A program made the translations under genes and the position numbers. A model generated the notes under the pieces. It did no database searches. It was not told the origin of the DNA and saw only the letters and a program-made list of their open reading frames with translations. DNA of 64,000 nucleotides, taken from Peribacillus simplex (GTDB taxonomy: Bacteria; Bacillota; Bacilli; Bacillales; DSM-1321). The stretch covers positions 3,128,001 through 3,192,000 of the forward strand of contig NZ_CP126106.1 of the NCBI RefSeq assembly GCF_030123325.1. Reading direction: 5' to 3'. Below are positions 51,305-60,637 of the stretch, in pieces (position 1 is the first letter of the stretch; each line of letters starts with the position of its first letter).

Positions 51305-52192
51305 TTAAATTGTTTGAACTGCTTTACTTTGGATAACCGGGTTGTTTAATACTCCAATCCCTGGTATTTCGATTTCGATTCGGTCATCGCCTTTCAATGT
51401 AAATTCATTTGGCGGAACCACGCATGTACCTGTAAGTAGCACTGATCCGTCAAAAACAGTGTTATCTAAGACTAAATAGTCGACAAGCTCCTCCAATTTT
51501 CGTTTCAATTGGTTTACTTTCGCTTCACCTTCAAATACTTTTTCTTCATTTCGATAAATACGGCACATGATTTTAAGCTCATATGGATCCGGAACTGCCT
51601 CTTTTAACAAGATGGCCGGTCCAATGGAGCAAGAGTTTTTCCATACTTTTGCCTGTGGAAGATAAAGCGGATTTTCACCTTCAATATCACGGCAGCTCAT
51701 GTCATTACCGGCGATATATCCGAGTACCGTTCCCTCTTTATCGATGACAAGACCAAGCTCAGGCTCCGGAATTTGCCATTTTGAATCTGAACGCAAGTAT
51801 ACCGGATCATTCGGGCCAACGGTTCTTGCTGCAGTCGATTTAAAGAAAATCTCAGGACGCACTGCATCATAAACTTTGTCATAGAAAGTTTGGCGGTCCA
51901 GCTTTCCTTGTGTCGCTTCGTAGTTACGTGCTTCCTTGCTTTTCTTATATGTAACGCCAGATGCCCATACTTCCGGTGCGTCGATAGGCGTTGTTAATTG
52001 AAGACCTTCCAATGGCCGTTTTTCCCCTTCGGCGATAATTTGTTTTATAATGTCAAACGCCGTTCTGTTTTCATGGCGTGCCGTTGTAATCAACGACATA
52101 AAATCCGTAAATGGAAGGTCCACCACATAGTTTTCGTTTGTCACGGCAGCAAGTTGTTTCTTATTTTCTTTTACATAGCGAATAATTCTCAT
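51305..52192 (-). CDS. FAH-family 2-keto-3-deoxy-sugar-acid dehydratase (KdaD-like)
   Basis: A 295-residue FAH-fold protein. APEVWASGVTYKKSKEARNYE, RPEIFFKSTAARTVGP, the metal-ligand Glu pair in WQIPEPELGLVI and YIAGNDMSCRDIEGENPLYLPQAKVWKNSC resemble 2-keto-3-deoxy-D-arabinonate dehydratases, which form 2-oxoglutarate semialdehyde. The semialdehyde dehydrogenase two genes downstream would finish the Weimberg route. It follows the IclR gene by about 30 bases, start with AGGAGG. The reaction is inferred from family and neighbours. Confidence 0.85.
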   Translation of the reverse strand: MRIIRYVKENKKQLAAVTNENYVVDLPFTDFMSLITTARHENRTAFDIIKQIIAEGEKRPLEGLQLTTPIDAPEVWASGVTYKKSKEARNYEATQGKLDRQTFYDKVYDAVRPEIFFKSTAARTVGPNDPVYLRSDSKWQIPEPELGLVIDKEGTVLGYIAGNDMSCRDIEGENPLYLPQAKVWKNSCSIGPAILLKEAVPDPYELKIMCRIYRNEEKVFEGEAKVNQLKRKLEELVDYLVLDNTVFDGSVLLTGTCVVPPNEFTLKGDDRIEIEIPGIGVLNNPVIQSKAVQTI

Positions 52193-52223
52193 TTTCTAGT
52201 TCCTCCTAAATGGCAGGCCTCAT

Positions 52224-52991
52224 TTATATTTTTTGATATTCATAACCGAGCTCCTGCGAAATTTTACTGCTGCATTCCTTTAATAGACGTACATAATACT
52301 CATGTGTTTCTTCATTTACTTTCGAAGCAGGCATCGATACACTCATTGCAGCGATTACCTTTCCTGAATAATCTTTTATCGGTACGGCAAGACAGTAAAT
52401 GCCCGGTTCGTTTTCTTCATTATCCATTGAATAGCCATTAGTGCGTGCTTTTTCGATTTCCGCTAAAAACTGCTCCTTGGATCTAATCGATTTTTCGGTC
52501 GGCCCCGTATAATCATAACCATCCAAGAGCAAATCAAGTTCACTATCCGTTTTGGTTGCAACAAGGGATTTGCCAACAGCACTCGTATGAATCGGAACAC
52601 GTCGTCCAATACGGGAATAGAGGACCGTTACCCCAGTGCCCTCCACTTTATCGACATAAACACCTTCCTGCCCGTCTAATATGACAAGGTGCAGCGTTAA
52701 ATTCGTTGTTGCTGAAAGCCATTCAAGGTGTTTTCTTGCTACGTTGCGCAAATCGAGATGGGTCACAACAACGCTTCCCCTCTCCAATAGCTTTAATCCT
52801 AACGAGTATTTTCCATTTTCTTCGCCTTGAGAAATATAGTGATGCTCCTGTAAGGTTTTTAATAGTGAATGAACCGTACTTTTATGTAAATTCATTCGCT
52901 TGCTTATCTCTGTGATAGTTAGTTCGCGCTCACGCTCATCAAATAAATCCAATATTTTTAAGGCACGCTCCACCGATTGGATGATAGGCAT
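52224..52991 (-). CDS. IclR-family transcriptional regulator
   Basis: A 255-residue regulator with an N-terminal winged HTH (IQSVERALKILDLF, LTITEISKRMNLHKSTVHSLLKTLQ) and a C-terminal effector domain (VYVDKVEG, VPIHTSAVGKSLVA, ENEPGIYCLAVPIKD, AAMSVSMPASKV). IclR proteins of this kind (KdgR, YagI) bind sugar-acid catabolites and usually repress transport and dehydratase genes. It lies within the operon it probably controls, between the YjhG-type dehydratase and the FAH gene; the repeated palindromes at 60.7-60.85 kb are its likely targets. ATG 52991 has AAGGAGTGAGG. Confidence 0.92.
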   Translation of the reverse strand: MPIIQSVERALKILDLFDERERELTITEISKRMNLHKSTVHSLLKTLQEHHYISQGEENGKYSLGLKLLERGSVVVTHLDLRNVARKHLEWLSATTNLTLHLVILDGQEGVYVDKVEGTGVTVLYSRIGRRVPIHTSAVGKSLVATKTDSELDLLLDGYDYTGPTEKSIRSKEQFLAEIEKARTNGYSMDNEENEPGIYCLAVPIKDYSGKVIAAMSVSMPASKVNEETHEYYVRLLKECSSKISQELGYEYQKI

Positions 52992-53054
52992 CGTTCCTCA
53001 CTCCTTTTATAATTCTGTCTACCTTTATCTTATCGGATTTATGACGAGCATTCC

Positions 53055-55259
53055 TCACTTTATTTCAACTTTTTTTCCTTGGAGTAAGATATCCTGTTCA
53101 TAATCAAGGACCGCATCCTCAATGACAGCGATTGGAACAACACCATTTGCTGCATCTGTATGTCCAAACATCCTGTTGCTGGCGGCAACCATTTTTTGTC
53201 TAACTTTCATCCGCTGCTTGCGTTCAGCTGCCAATGATTGTCTTTCTTCTATAAAATGATCAGCAAAATCATGAACAACCTTTCCTGAATATAGTTGAGT
53301 AGCATCTACAAAATCAATCCGTCGGTCACGAAGCTGAAGGTGGATTACATCCCCTGATTTAAGTAAACCAATGCCGCCGCCTTCATACGATTCCGGTGTC
53401 ATATGTCCTATAGCAGCACCATATGTGACTCCTGAATAGCGGCCGTCGCTAATGATCGTAGCGATTTTCTTCATAACACGATTTGCATTGATGTGTTGCA
53501 TTGGTGTAAACATTTCCGGCATTCCGAATGCTACTGGCCCCTGCCCTGAGATAATGACCGCAATTTTCAATGTGCCTTCTTCAACCATCCTGTCAAATAA
53601 TTCCCCATAGGAAGCATTTTTTAGAAGAGACCATTCCTGCTCATTGTTGTATTTAAGAGATTCGAGCAATAAATTATGTTCAAAAAGCTTTTGCTCTTTT
53701 ATTTTTGAAAGCAGATTTGAATCGAGCAGGCTTTTATTTGCATCATCTTCATTTTCGTAATAAAGGACAAATGCCAGCTTATCATCGAATTGGTCAAGCT
53801 GCGGTGTCGGCATTCCGCTGATTTTTACAACGGCGCTTTCAAAGAAGTTTCCTTTTAATACATCAACACCGCTGAATCCACGGCGTGGAGTGGATAAAAT
53901 GACCTGATTTTTCTTTACGTTAACCGCTTTTAGGCTACTTGTAATCGCAAGACGTTCTTTCCAGGTTTTTGCTGCGACAGTCGGCGCATCCTGATCCATT
54001 GGTACACCATTCTCGATAAGTTCATAAAAAAGTGTTTCCATTCCCCTGCTTGTCCCACTGCAACACTGCATCGCAAGTGAATAAATGTCCCTTCCTTCTG
54101 TCAAACTGTAATCAAATAAGTCAGGAATTGGGTGTGAATGATGAATGCGGTCAAGGTCCCATAAGCTGAATTTGAATCCTGCATAAAGCATGCCGGCGAC
54201 AATATGCATCATTAAGTTAGTAGAACCACCCGAAGCGCTGTGAATGCGGATTGCATTTTTTATGTTCGCAGCGACAATGTTGGCCACGCCGTAACGCTCT
54301 TCGTTTATCATTCCGGCAAAGCTATCAAGAACCGAGTTAATCTGGCGTTGTGTTGGCGGATCGGTTAACAGCTCCACGGCTGGATGAACGAGACCCATGC
54401 CTGCCACTAAATGACGTGAACTATTCCCCGTACCATTGAAGGCACATACACCTCCCTGCCCGTCACATGTTGCGACAGCAAGTCTCATTTCAAAATATTT
54501 ATGCTGTTCCTTCGTCAATATTCCTCGTTCATAGGCCCGTTCAAACACGCCCTGGAATGCAGTATTCGATGAACATTGCAATATATATGCCATTGTATCT
54601 CGTAAATCAACGGCTACATCAGCAGCTCCTTTACTTTCCGCTTTTTTCGCGAGAGTTTCCAATTCCTCGATCACGTCAGCTGGAATCGAGCCGCCTTCTA
54701 ATACGTGAGCAGGTGCGAATGTTGCGAAAAAGGGTGCTTCACCACGGTTTCGGCGAACACGATCCACATGTGCGAGTGCACTTACAACACCAAGAGGCTG
54801 CTTATCACACCCTTGAATGACGAATGCACCGTGATAACTGTGAGCTTCTAGCTGGTTGACAACCATTTGTGCAACCGCGTTTCGGCTCTGGAGAGAGTAG
54901 CTCATCCCTTGATTGTTTTGCGCAGTTCCATCACACATTACTGGTGTCGAGAAATGAAACGGCACGCCGCCGTTTTGCCAGATGCGGATTGCTGCCCGTG
55001 CCGACGTTTGGTAATCCATTATATGGGCCGGATGATCGGACGAACCACCGATAATTGCGATACGCGGGGCGTTCCTCTCTAGCCGCATATAAATTTCCTC
55101 AAGCGTCCAATCAGGCTTCCCCCCTTCATATGTGGAGCCAAGCGTCAGCTTCGAACGATCCAACAGACCCGCAACCGTAATGGGTTCATTTGCTTTTCCC
55201 TGTACATTATCGCGGTAAGGGTTAATTTCGTTATCGATTAGTGGATATAGCTGTGTCAT
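53055..55259 (-). CDS. IlvD/Edd-family sugar-acid dehydratase (YjhG/YagF type)
   Basis: A 734-residue iron-sulfur dehydratase, longer than the ~655-residue E. coli xylonate dehydratases YjhG/YagF. Cluster Cys are in MCDGTAQNNQG, IQGCDKQPLG and CDGQGGVCAFNGT; HSASGGSTNLMMHI and IISDGRYSGVTYGAAIGHM are the other signatures, with the Ser of SDGRYSG as the likely base. It probably converts a pentonate or hexonate to the 2-keto-3-deoxy acid used by the YagE-like aldolase or KdaD-like dehydratase downstream. Residues near 490-570 form an insertion not seen in the E. coli enzymes. ATG 55259 has AGGAG. Confidence 0.9.
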   Translation of the reverse strand: MTQLYPLIDNEINPYRDNVQGKANEPITVAGLLDRSKLTLGSTYEGGKPDWTLEEIYMRLERNAPRIAIIGGSSDHPAHIMDYQTSARAAIRIWQNGGVPFHFSTPVMCDGTAQNNQGMSYSLQSRNAVAQMVVNQLEAHSYHGAFVIQGCDKQPLGVVSALAHVDRVRRNRGEAPFFATFAPAHVLEGGSIPADVIEELETLAKKAESKGAADVAVDLRDTMAYILQCSSNTAFQGVFERAYERGILTKEQHKYFEMRLAVATCDGQGGVCAFNGTGNSSRHLVAGMGLVHPAVELLTDPPTQRQINSVLDSFAGMINEERYGVANIVAANIKNAIRIHSASGGSTNLMMHIVAGMLYAGFKFSLWDLDRIHHSHPIPDLFDYSLTEGRDIYSLAMQCCSGTSRGMETLFYELIENGVPMDQDAPTVAAKTWKERLAITSSLKAVNVKKNQVILSTPRRGFSGVDVLKGNFFESAVVKISGMPTPQLDQFDDKLAFVLYYENEDDANKSLLDSNLLSKIKEQKLFEHNLLLESLKYNNEQEWSLLKNASYGELFDRMVEEGTLKIAVIISGQGPVAFGMPEMFTPMQHINANRVMKKIATIISDGRYSGVTYGAAIGHMTPESYEGGGIGLLKSGDVIHLQLRDRRIDFVDATQLYSGKVVHDFADHFIEERQSLAAERKQRMKVRQKMVAASNRMFGHTDAANGVVPIAVIEDAVLDYEQDILLQGKKVEIK

Positions 55260-55320
55260 TTCAGCACTCCTTTGATTTCAAATGAATTCTTCCATTCTCT
55301 AAAAATATTAAAGAAGGTTT

Positions 55321-56571
55321 TTAGTCTAGTGCCAATTCTTCTGGTTCTGACAGGATCTCTATATTTTTGTTTTTTGAAGCTTCTTCCATCATGCTTTCAG
55401 AAATCCAAATTTCACCGATTTCAAGCGTGTTTTGTATTCTTACTACTCTCACTTTATTTAAATCGAAGGCATTGCACGTTTTGATAGCGGCTTTAACAGC
55501 CAATTCCTGCGTATCTAAACACATCGGGAGCTTTACTACATCTGTCACTGTGCTCGTGAGTGCATTGGCGTAGCCTTTTTCCCACTCAATTTCATTCATG
55601 ACGGCCTTCGTCGTCATATCAGCCATCCCGATGCCATTTGCATTACCGTGAGTTTTTTCAGTAAGCCCAAGTACAACGGTCCGTTTAACGTCCGGCCCCC
55701 CGGTGGCATATGGAGTGGCGAAGTTACCCGTAATATTCGGATCCATTCCATCCCCCGAAATGTCCTTTCCAAGTTCATTTACAATAAGTACGTCCATCGA
55801 ATCGAAATGTATTTTTGGCATCAATGATTTTGCTTCAAGCAATAGTCCCGGCTCCGCTTCCTCCAGTTCCTCTGCAGGGACTGCGACGATTTTCGCTGGT
55901 TTATCATAGGCATTTTCAATAGTCGCAAGACCAAATATGATAGGAGCTTTTGTTAAGGAAATCTTCGCCATCTCAGGGACATGTTCCGCCATATACTTAA
56001 AGCTGTATGCATGTGCAGCTTCGGCTCCCTTTTGCTTTCCTAAACCGATTGTAATCATTTTCATTAGTCCGCTTTCAACCGGTCCACGAAATGCCGTATG
56101 TGGTTTTATCCGATTAATGACTATGATTTTATCCGATTTATATGCAAGCTTATCAATATAGACAGGGAGCCCATTTGGCAATTCATCCAGTTTAATAACT
56201 TCCATCGATGAAAGTATTGGCGCTCCAACCGATTCTTCTGAAATACCCAGCTGAAGCAACACATCGATTTGCCCTTCCGCTGTAGCACCCCCATGGCTTC
56301 CCATTGCAGGGACGATAAAGGGATTGCCGCCAGCCTCCATAACGGCCGCCACCGTTTCTCTCACTAATATAGGAAGGTCCGCTACCCCTCTGCTTCCTAC
56401 TGCAATTGCCACCCTGTCATCTTCATTTATTCTTGATAAGACACCTGCTTCTTTTATCGCCTTCTTCACCTCACCAGCTACATCAGCGATTTGAGGTGTA
56501 CGAAATTTCTGCCTCACTTTGACCATTTTCGGTAATTGGATTTCACGCAAAAGTTCAGAGATAATATCCAT
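55321..56571 (-). CDS. LarA-superfamily protein, putative nickel-pincer-dependent racemase/epimerase
   Basis: A 416-residue protein of the lactate racemase (LarA, DUF2088) superfamily. Lactobacillus LarA uses His108, His174, Lys184 (covalent cofactor link) and His200. Here His93 (MGSHGGAT), His158 (KPHTAF), Lys171 (GLMKM) and His187 (EAAHAY) fall at nearly the same distances, with the Lys-to-His spacing of 16 identical. The substrate-site residues differ from true lactate racemases, as in superfamily members acting on other 2-hydroxy acids. The gene lies between dctP and the dehydratase gene, so a sugar acid is the likely substrate. ATG 56571 has GGAGG. Cofactor genes are at 38.7-41.6 kb. Confidence 0.85.
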   Translation of the reverse strand: MDIISELLREIQLPKMVKVRQKFRTPQIADVAGEVKKAIKEAGVLSRINEDDRVAIAVGSRGVADLPILVRETVAAVMEAGGNPFIVPAMGSHGGATAEGQIDVLLQLGISEESVGAPILSSMEVIKLDELPNGLPVYIDKLAYKSDKIIVINRIKPHTAFRGPVESGLMKMITIGLGKQKGAEAAHAYSFKYMAEHVPEMAKISLTKAPIIFGLATIENAYDKPAKIVAVPAEELEEAEPGLLLEAKSLMPKIHFDSMDVLIVNELGKDISGDGMDPNITGNFATPYATGGPDVKRTVVLGLTEKTHGNANGIGMADMTTKAVMNEIEWEKGYANALTSTVTDVVKLPMCLDTQELAVKAAIKTCNAFDLNKVRVVRIQNTLEIGEIWISESMMEEASKNKNIEILSEPEELALD

Positions 56572-56595
56572 TTTCCATCCTCCAAACAATCTGGA

Positions 56596-57636
56596 TTATT
56601 TACTGCGCACTTTTTCAACTTCTTTCATCATTTCCTCAACAAGATCCGGTCCGAATTTTTGAGCATATTCTTCCGTCACTGGCTGGATGACTTTCTTCAT
56701 TTTTTCCACTTCCTCCGGTTCTACTTCATTGATTTTCATTCCTTCTTCTTTTAGATACTTAAGTGCTTTTTCATTTTCTTTTTGGTTAACTTCCCGTTGA
56801 TACTTTCCAGCCTCTTGTGCGGCCTCACTCATGATTTCTTGCTCTTGTTCTGATAAATCATCCCAGAACTTTTTACTGACAAGGAATACAAATGGTGTAT
56901 AAACATGATTTGTAAGACTTAAATATTCTTGCACTTCATTATATTTTTGCGTTTGAATTGTTGCGAGTGGGTTCTCCTGCCCATCAACAGTACCAGTTTC
57001 CAACGCAGTAAATACTTCAGAGAAGGCCATCGGCGATGGATTCGCCCCTAACTTTGAAAATGCATCTAAATGCACTTCATTTTGCATGGTACGAAGTTTC
57101 AGACCTTTGAAATCATCAGCCGTTTTAACGGGATGTTTACTATTGGTTATGTTTCGGAAGCCGTTTTCCCAGTATCCCAAACCTACTAAATCATGTTCAG
57201 GTAATTTATCCAAAAGTTTTTTGCCTACTGCACCATCAAGTACTGTATAAGCTTCCTCTTCATTATTAAAGACAAATGGGAAGTCATAAATTCCAAATTC
57301 CTTAATCATCCCCACAAGTGGTGAGGTTGAAGGAACAGTTACTTCCTGTAAACCGCCTTGAAGTGCTTCCGTCATTTTCTGATCATCTCCGAGGGTGGCA
57401 TCAAAAAAGTTTTGGACTTTCATTTTCCCCCCGCTTTTTTCTTCAACCAGTTCTTTAAATTTCTCCATTCCTTTTCCTTGTGGATGCATTTTACTATTTC
57501 CGATTCCTGCTTTGATTGTTCTTTTCTGTATACCGTCAGCTGAAGCGCTTTCATTTTGTCCGCTTCCGCAAGCACTTAATAGTAGTAATGAAGGCAGTAA
57601 AACTCCAACCGCCAAACGTTTGAACAAATTATTCAT
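56596..57636 (-). CDS. TRAP transporter solute-binding lipoprotein DctP, copy 1
   Basis: A DctP-family binding protein of about 346 residues with a lipoprotein signal (LLPSLLLLSACGSG). KAGIGNSKMHPQGKGMEKFKELVEEKSGGKMKV is the usual start; the substrate carboxylate Arg is in GFRNITNSKHPVKTADDFKGLKLRTMQN and the family block LGANPSPMAFSEVFTALETGTVDGQENPL follows. TRAP binding proteins of this group take C4-dicarboxylates or, commonly, uronates and aldonates; context favours a sugar acid. It is after dctM in the operon. The two possible ATGs (57642, 57636) are 3 and 9 bases from AGGAGG; the second is preferred. Confidence 0.9.
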   Translation of the reverse strand: MNNLFKRLAVGVLLPSLLLLSACGSGQNESASADGIQKRTIKAGIGNSKMHPQGKGMEKFKELVEEKSGGKMKVQNFFDATLGDDQKMTEALQGGLQEVTVPSTSPLVGMIKEFGIYDFPFVFNNEEEAYTVLDGAVGKKLLDKLPEHDLVGLGYWENGFRNITNSKHPVKTADDFKGLKLRTMQNEVHLDAFSKLGANPSPMAFSEVFTALETGTVDGQENPLATIQTQKYNEVQEYLSLTNHVYTPFVFLVSKKFWDDLSEQEQEIMSEAAQEAGKYQREVNQKENEKALKYLKEEGMKINEVEPEEVEKMKKVIQPVTEEYAQKFGPDLVEEMMKEVEKVRSK

Positions 57637-57701
57637 TTTCATTTTCCTCCTGATAAATAAGATGAATATCAGCATACAGACCAATTACTTGATAAATCCC
57701 T

Positions 57702-58979
57702 TTAGGAAGTAAACCATTCTAGAGGAACAAGCACTAAGGAAGGAAACAAAATCAACAAGATCAATACAATCACTTCAACGAGCAAGAATGGCCAAATCCC
57801 CTTCATGATATCTTCCATACTGATCTTACTTATGCCGCACATGACATTTAAAACGGTTCCGACAGGTGGTGTAAGTAAGCCGATGGCGTTATTCAGGATA
57901 AACAGGACACCAAAGTAAACTGGATCAATACCTGCAGCGACCACCAATGGCATCAAGACAGGTGTTAGAATAAGGATAGTCGGCGTCATATCCATAGCAG
58001 TTCCAACTACGATAACCAATAGGTTTATCATGATTAATAGAAGGAATGGATGATCCATAAATGGCTCCAGCAATCCAATTACCTGACCAGGTAAATCGGC
58101 TACAGTTATCAGCCAGGATGACACGAGTGCTGCAGCAACCAGAAACATGACAACACTCGTCATTTTTCCAGCATGAACAAAGACCTCATACAAATCTTTC
58201 ACTTTCATTTCGCGATAGATTACTAGACCGACAAATATTGCATAGACTGCAGCCACCACTGCCGCTTCAGTCGGTGTAAATAAACCGAATTTCAATCCAC
58301 CAATGATAATGACGGGCAGGAATAGAGCCCAAATGCCTTGACGAAGAGAAGTAAATATTTCTTTTGCTGAAGCTCGGGGGTTAACGGCGACTTTATCTTT
58401 TCGTGCAACAATGGCCCAGGTAACCGTAAGTCCAACCGCTAGTAAAATACCTGGAACGATTCCTGCCATGAACAGCTTTGTAATGGACACACCACTCGCG
58501 ACACCGAAAATGATAAAGCCAATACTTGGCGGAATGATCGGGGCAATGATGCCACCTGATGCAATCAACCCACTTGACCGGTTCACATCATAACCGGACT
58601 TCACCATCATTGGAATTAATATAGCCCCAAGCGCTGCCGTATCGGCAACAGCAGATCCCGATAAACTCGCAAACAACACACTCGCAATGATCGCAACATA
58701 GCCAAGGCCTCCCTTGATATGGCCAACCAATTTCATTGCCATCTCAACGATACGGCGTGATAAACCGCCCCGATTCATCGCCTCTCCTGCCAGCATAAAG
58801 AACGGTATGGCCATTAGAGGAAAGTTATCCGCGCCACTGATTAGGTTTTGTGCGATAATTTGACTATCAAAAATACCAAGAAAGTACATAAGCACTACGC
58901 TACTGACAAGTAAGGCAAATGCAATAGGTATTCCAAGTCCCATGGCTCCCAGTAAAGATCCGACAAATACACCTATCAT
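57702..58979 (-). CDS. TRAP transporter large permease DctM
   Basis: A 425-residue membrane protein with about twelve helices, the transport subunit. GVFVGSLLGAMGLGIPIAFALLVSSVV, FPLMAIPFFMLAGEAMNRGGLSRRIV, ASVLFASLSGSAVADTAALGAILIPMM and the symmetric block VAGTAMDMTPTILILTPVLMPLV are DctM signatures; the paired re-entrant hairpins bind Na+ and substrate. It overlaps dctQ by 4 bases (ATGA). It works with DctQ and one or both DctP proteins encoded on either side. Confidence 0.94.
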   Translation of the reverse strand: MIGVFVGSLLGAMGLGIPIAFALLVSSVVLMYFLGIFDSQIIAQNLISGADNFPLMAIPFFMLAGEAMNRGGLSRRIVEMAMKLVGHIKGGLGYVAIIASVLFASLSGSAVADTAALGAILIPMMVKSGYDVNRSSGLIASGGIIAPIIPPSIGFIIFGVASGVSITKLFMAGIVPGILLAVGLTVTWAIVARKDKVAVNPRASAKEIFTSLRQGIWALFLPVIIIGGLKFGLFTPTEAAVVAAVYAIFVGLVIYREMKVKDLYEVFVHAGKMTSVVMFLVAAALVSSWLITVADLPGQVIGLLEPFMDHPFLLLIMINLLVIVVGTAMDMTPTILILTPVLMPLVVAAGIDPVYFGVLFILNNAIGLLTPPVGTVLNVMCGISKISMEDIMKGIWPFLLVEVIVLILLILFPSLVLVPLEWFTS

Positions 58980-59548
58980 CCCTGCTTCTCCTCCTTAATT
59001 ATCCTAATATCTGACTCAAATTCATCAGCATGGAGGGAAATTAGCTCTTCTGACTCACTTATCATCACTAATTCTTCGTCTTTAATTTTATTGAAGAAAA
59101 TCCGATACAAGTTGAATATGATCATGCTGCCCATTGAAACACTTACAAGAATACCTGTCCCATATACAAATGCCAGTGGCATTCCAGTGGCCGGAGCAGC
59201 ACTATCAATGTTTATCATGGTCATTTTCCAGCTTCCATCCAGGATTAAGAGAAGAACGAATAACATCAGCAAATCACTAATAACCAGTACCACTTTTTTC
59301 ATCTTATTCGGGAGCCTTTTAATGACCATGTCGACACCTAAGTGTTCTTTGTTTTTGAAAGCTCCGATTGCGCCGAGGAACGTCAACCAAATAAAGAGAT
59401 ACCTTGACATTTCCTCTGACCAAGTAATCCCTGAATTAAAGAAATAACGAAGAACTACATTACCAAACACGAGTACGACCATTATTGCTAAGGCAGCTGC
59501 CATAATAATGTTTAACGAATTTTCCAAGATTCTGGATATTTTATTCAC
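58976..59548 (-). CDS. TRAP transporter small permease DctQ
   Basis: A 190-residue protein with four transmembrane helices. NSGITWSEEMSRYLFIWLTFLGAIGAFKNKEHLGVDMVIKRLP is the DctQ consensus region. The last 35 residues are a charged cytoplasmic tail (IKDEELVMISESEELISLHADEFESDIRIIKEE), longer than usual for the family. GTG start with GGGGGAG; it lies between dctP copy 2 and dctM. Confidence 0.92.
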   Translation of the reverse strand: MNKISRILENSLNIIMAAALAIMVVLVFGNVVLRYFFNSGITWSEEMSRYLFIWLTFLGAIGAFKNKEHLGVDMVIKRLPNKMKKVVLVISDLLMLFVLLLILDGSWKMTMINIDSAAPATGMPLAFVYGTGILVSVSMGSMIIFNLYRIFFNKIKDEELVMISESEELISLHADEFESDIRIIKEEKQG

Positions 59549-59584
59549 CTATACATCTCCCCCTTCCTATCTGGAGCGCCTGCT

Positions 59585-60613
59585 TCATTCTGCTTTTATT
59601 TTTCCGACGAGCTCCTCGGCCCAGTCATTTTCCTCAAAGACTTCATCATAAACAGGTTGAGATGCCTTTAACATCTGTTTTGAAAAGTCTTCGTCAGGCG
59701 TAGTGAATTTGATTCCATTATCCTTAAGATATGCTTTGTCATCTTCATAACTTTTTTCCATCAATTCAAATTCATATGCTGCCGACTCTTTTGCGGCTTT
59801 TTGAATGATTTTTTGTTGCTCCTTTGTTAGCCCTTTATAGAATTTGCTATTGATAATGTAAATATTGGGGCTGAACATATGCTTGGATTCCAGTACATCA
59901 CTTTGAACTTCATTCCACCCCGAGGATCTCAGCGTGGCAATGGGATTATCTTGAGCATCAACTACCTTTTGTTCAAGTGCGGTAAAAACTTCTGAAATAG
60001 GTAATGGGCTAACGTTCGCCCCCAATGATTCACCTAGTTTTATGTAATTCGGGATGTTCGGCATTCTGAGTCGAAGTCCATCAAAGTCTTTCATACTCTT
60101 AATTGGACGATTACTCGAAAACATCCTAAATCCGTTTGCACTCCATGCAAGTGGTGTCACTCCATGTTTTGGATCAAGCTCTTTTGTCAATTCCTTTCCT
60201 ATAGGTCCATTCAATACCTTCTTTACATGACCGTAATCCCTAAAAAGGAAGGGCCATTCAGGAACACCCATTTTAGGAATGTCCGACTGCATAATTAGTC
60301 CTGGAACACCCATTTCGATCGTTCCATTTCTGACTCCGTCGTAAAATTCTTTTTCTGCACCTAATGTACTGTTCGCATAAATCCGCACCTCTAGTTCACC
60401 ATTACTCTCCTTTTCAACGATTTTTTTGAATTTTTCTTTCAAGGCAATGTTTTGAGGATGATTTTCAGCAAAATAATGCGCCACTTTAATCGTTTTCTTT
60501 TCAACTCCAGATCCACTGGTTTTTTCTCCCTCTCCTCCACCACATCCTGATAAAAGGAATCCCATTGCTAATGCCAAGCTTGTGGAGAATACAAAAAGCT
60601 TTCTTTTTTTCAA
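59585..60613 (-). CDS. TRAP transporter solute-binding lipoprotein DctP, copy 2
   Basis: A 342-residue DctP protein with lipobox LLSGC. VAHYFAENHPQNIALKEKFKKIVEKES, the Arg in ANGFRMFSSNRPIKSMKDFDGLRLRMPNIPN and LGANVSPLPISEVFTALEQKVVDAQDNPI are the family blocks. It is the first gene of the long operon. TTG 60613 with GGGAGGG at 6 bases is the start: MKKRKLFVFSTSLALAMG is a proper signal. An ATG at 60652 would add 13 non-signal residues and overlaps a cre box. It differs clearly from copy 1, so the operon has two receptors for one permease. Confidence 0.92.
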   Translation of the reverse strand: MKKRKLFVFSTSLALAMGFLLSGCGGGEGEKTSGSGVEKKTIKVAHYFAENHPQNIALKEKFKKIVEKESNGELEVRIYANSTLGAEKEFYDGVRNGTIEMGVPGLIMQSDIPKMGVPEWPFLFRDYGHVKKVLNGPIGKELTKELDPKHGVTPLAWSANGFRMFSSNRPIKSMKDFDGLRLRMPNIPNYIKLGESLGANVSPLPISEVFTALEQKVVDAQDNPIATLRSSGWNEVQSDVLESKHMFSPNIYIINSKFYKGLTKEQQKIIQKAAKESAAYEFELMEKSYEDDKAYLKDNGIKFTTPDEDFSKQMLKASQPVYDEVFEENDWAEELVGKIKAE

Positions 60614-60637
60614 TAAAAACCCTCCCAAAAGTTTTTT

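Noticed and set aside
57541..57556. TGAAGCGCTTTCA inside dctP copy 1
   Set aside because: One base short of the cre spacing and within the coding region; the perfect cre at 60638-60651 explains CcpA control better.
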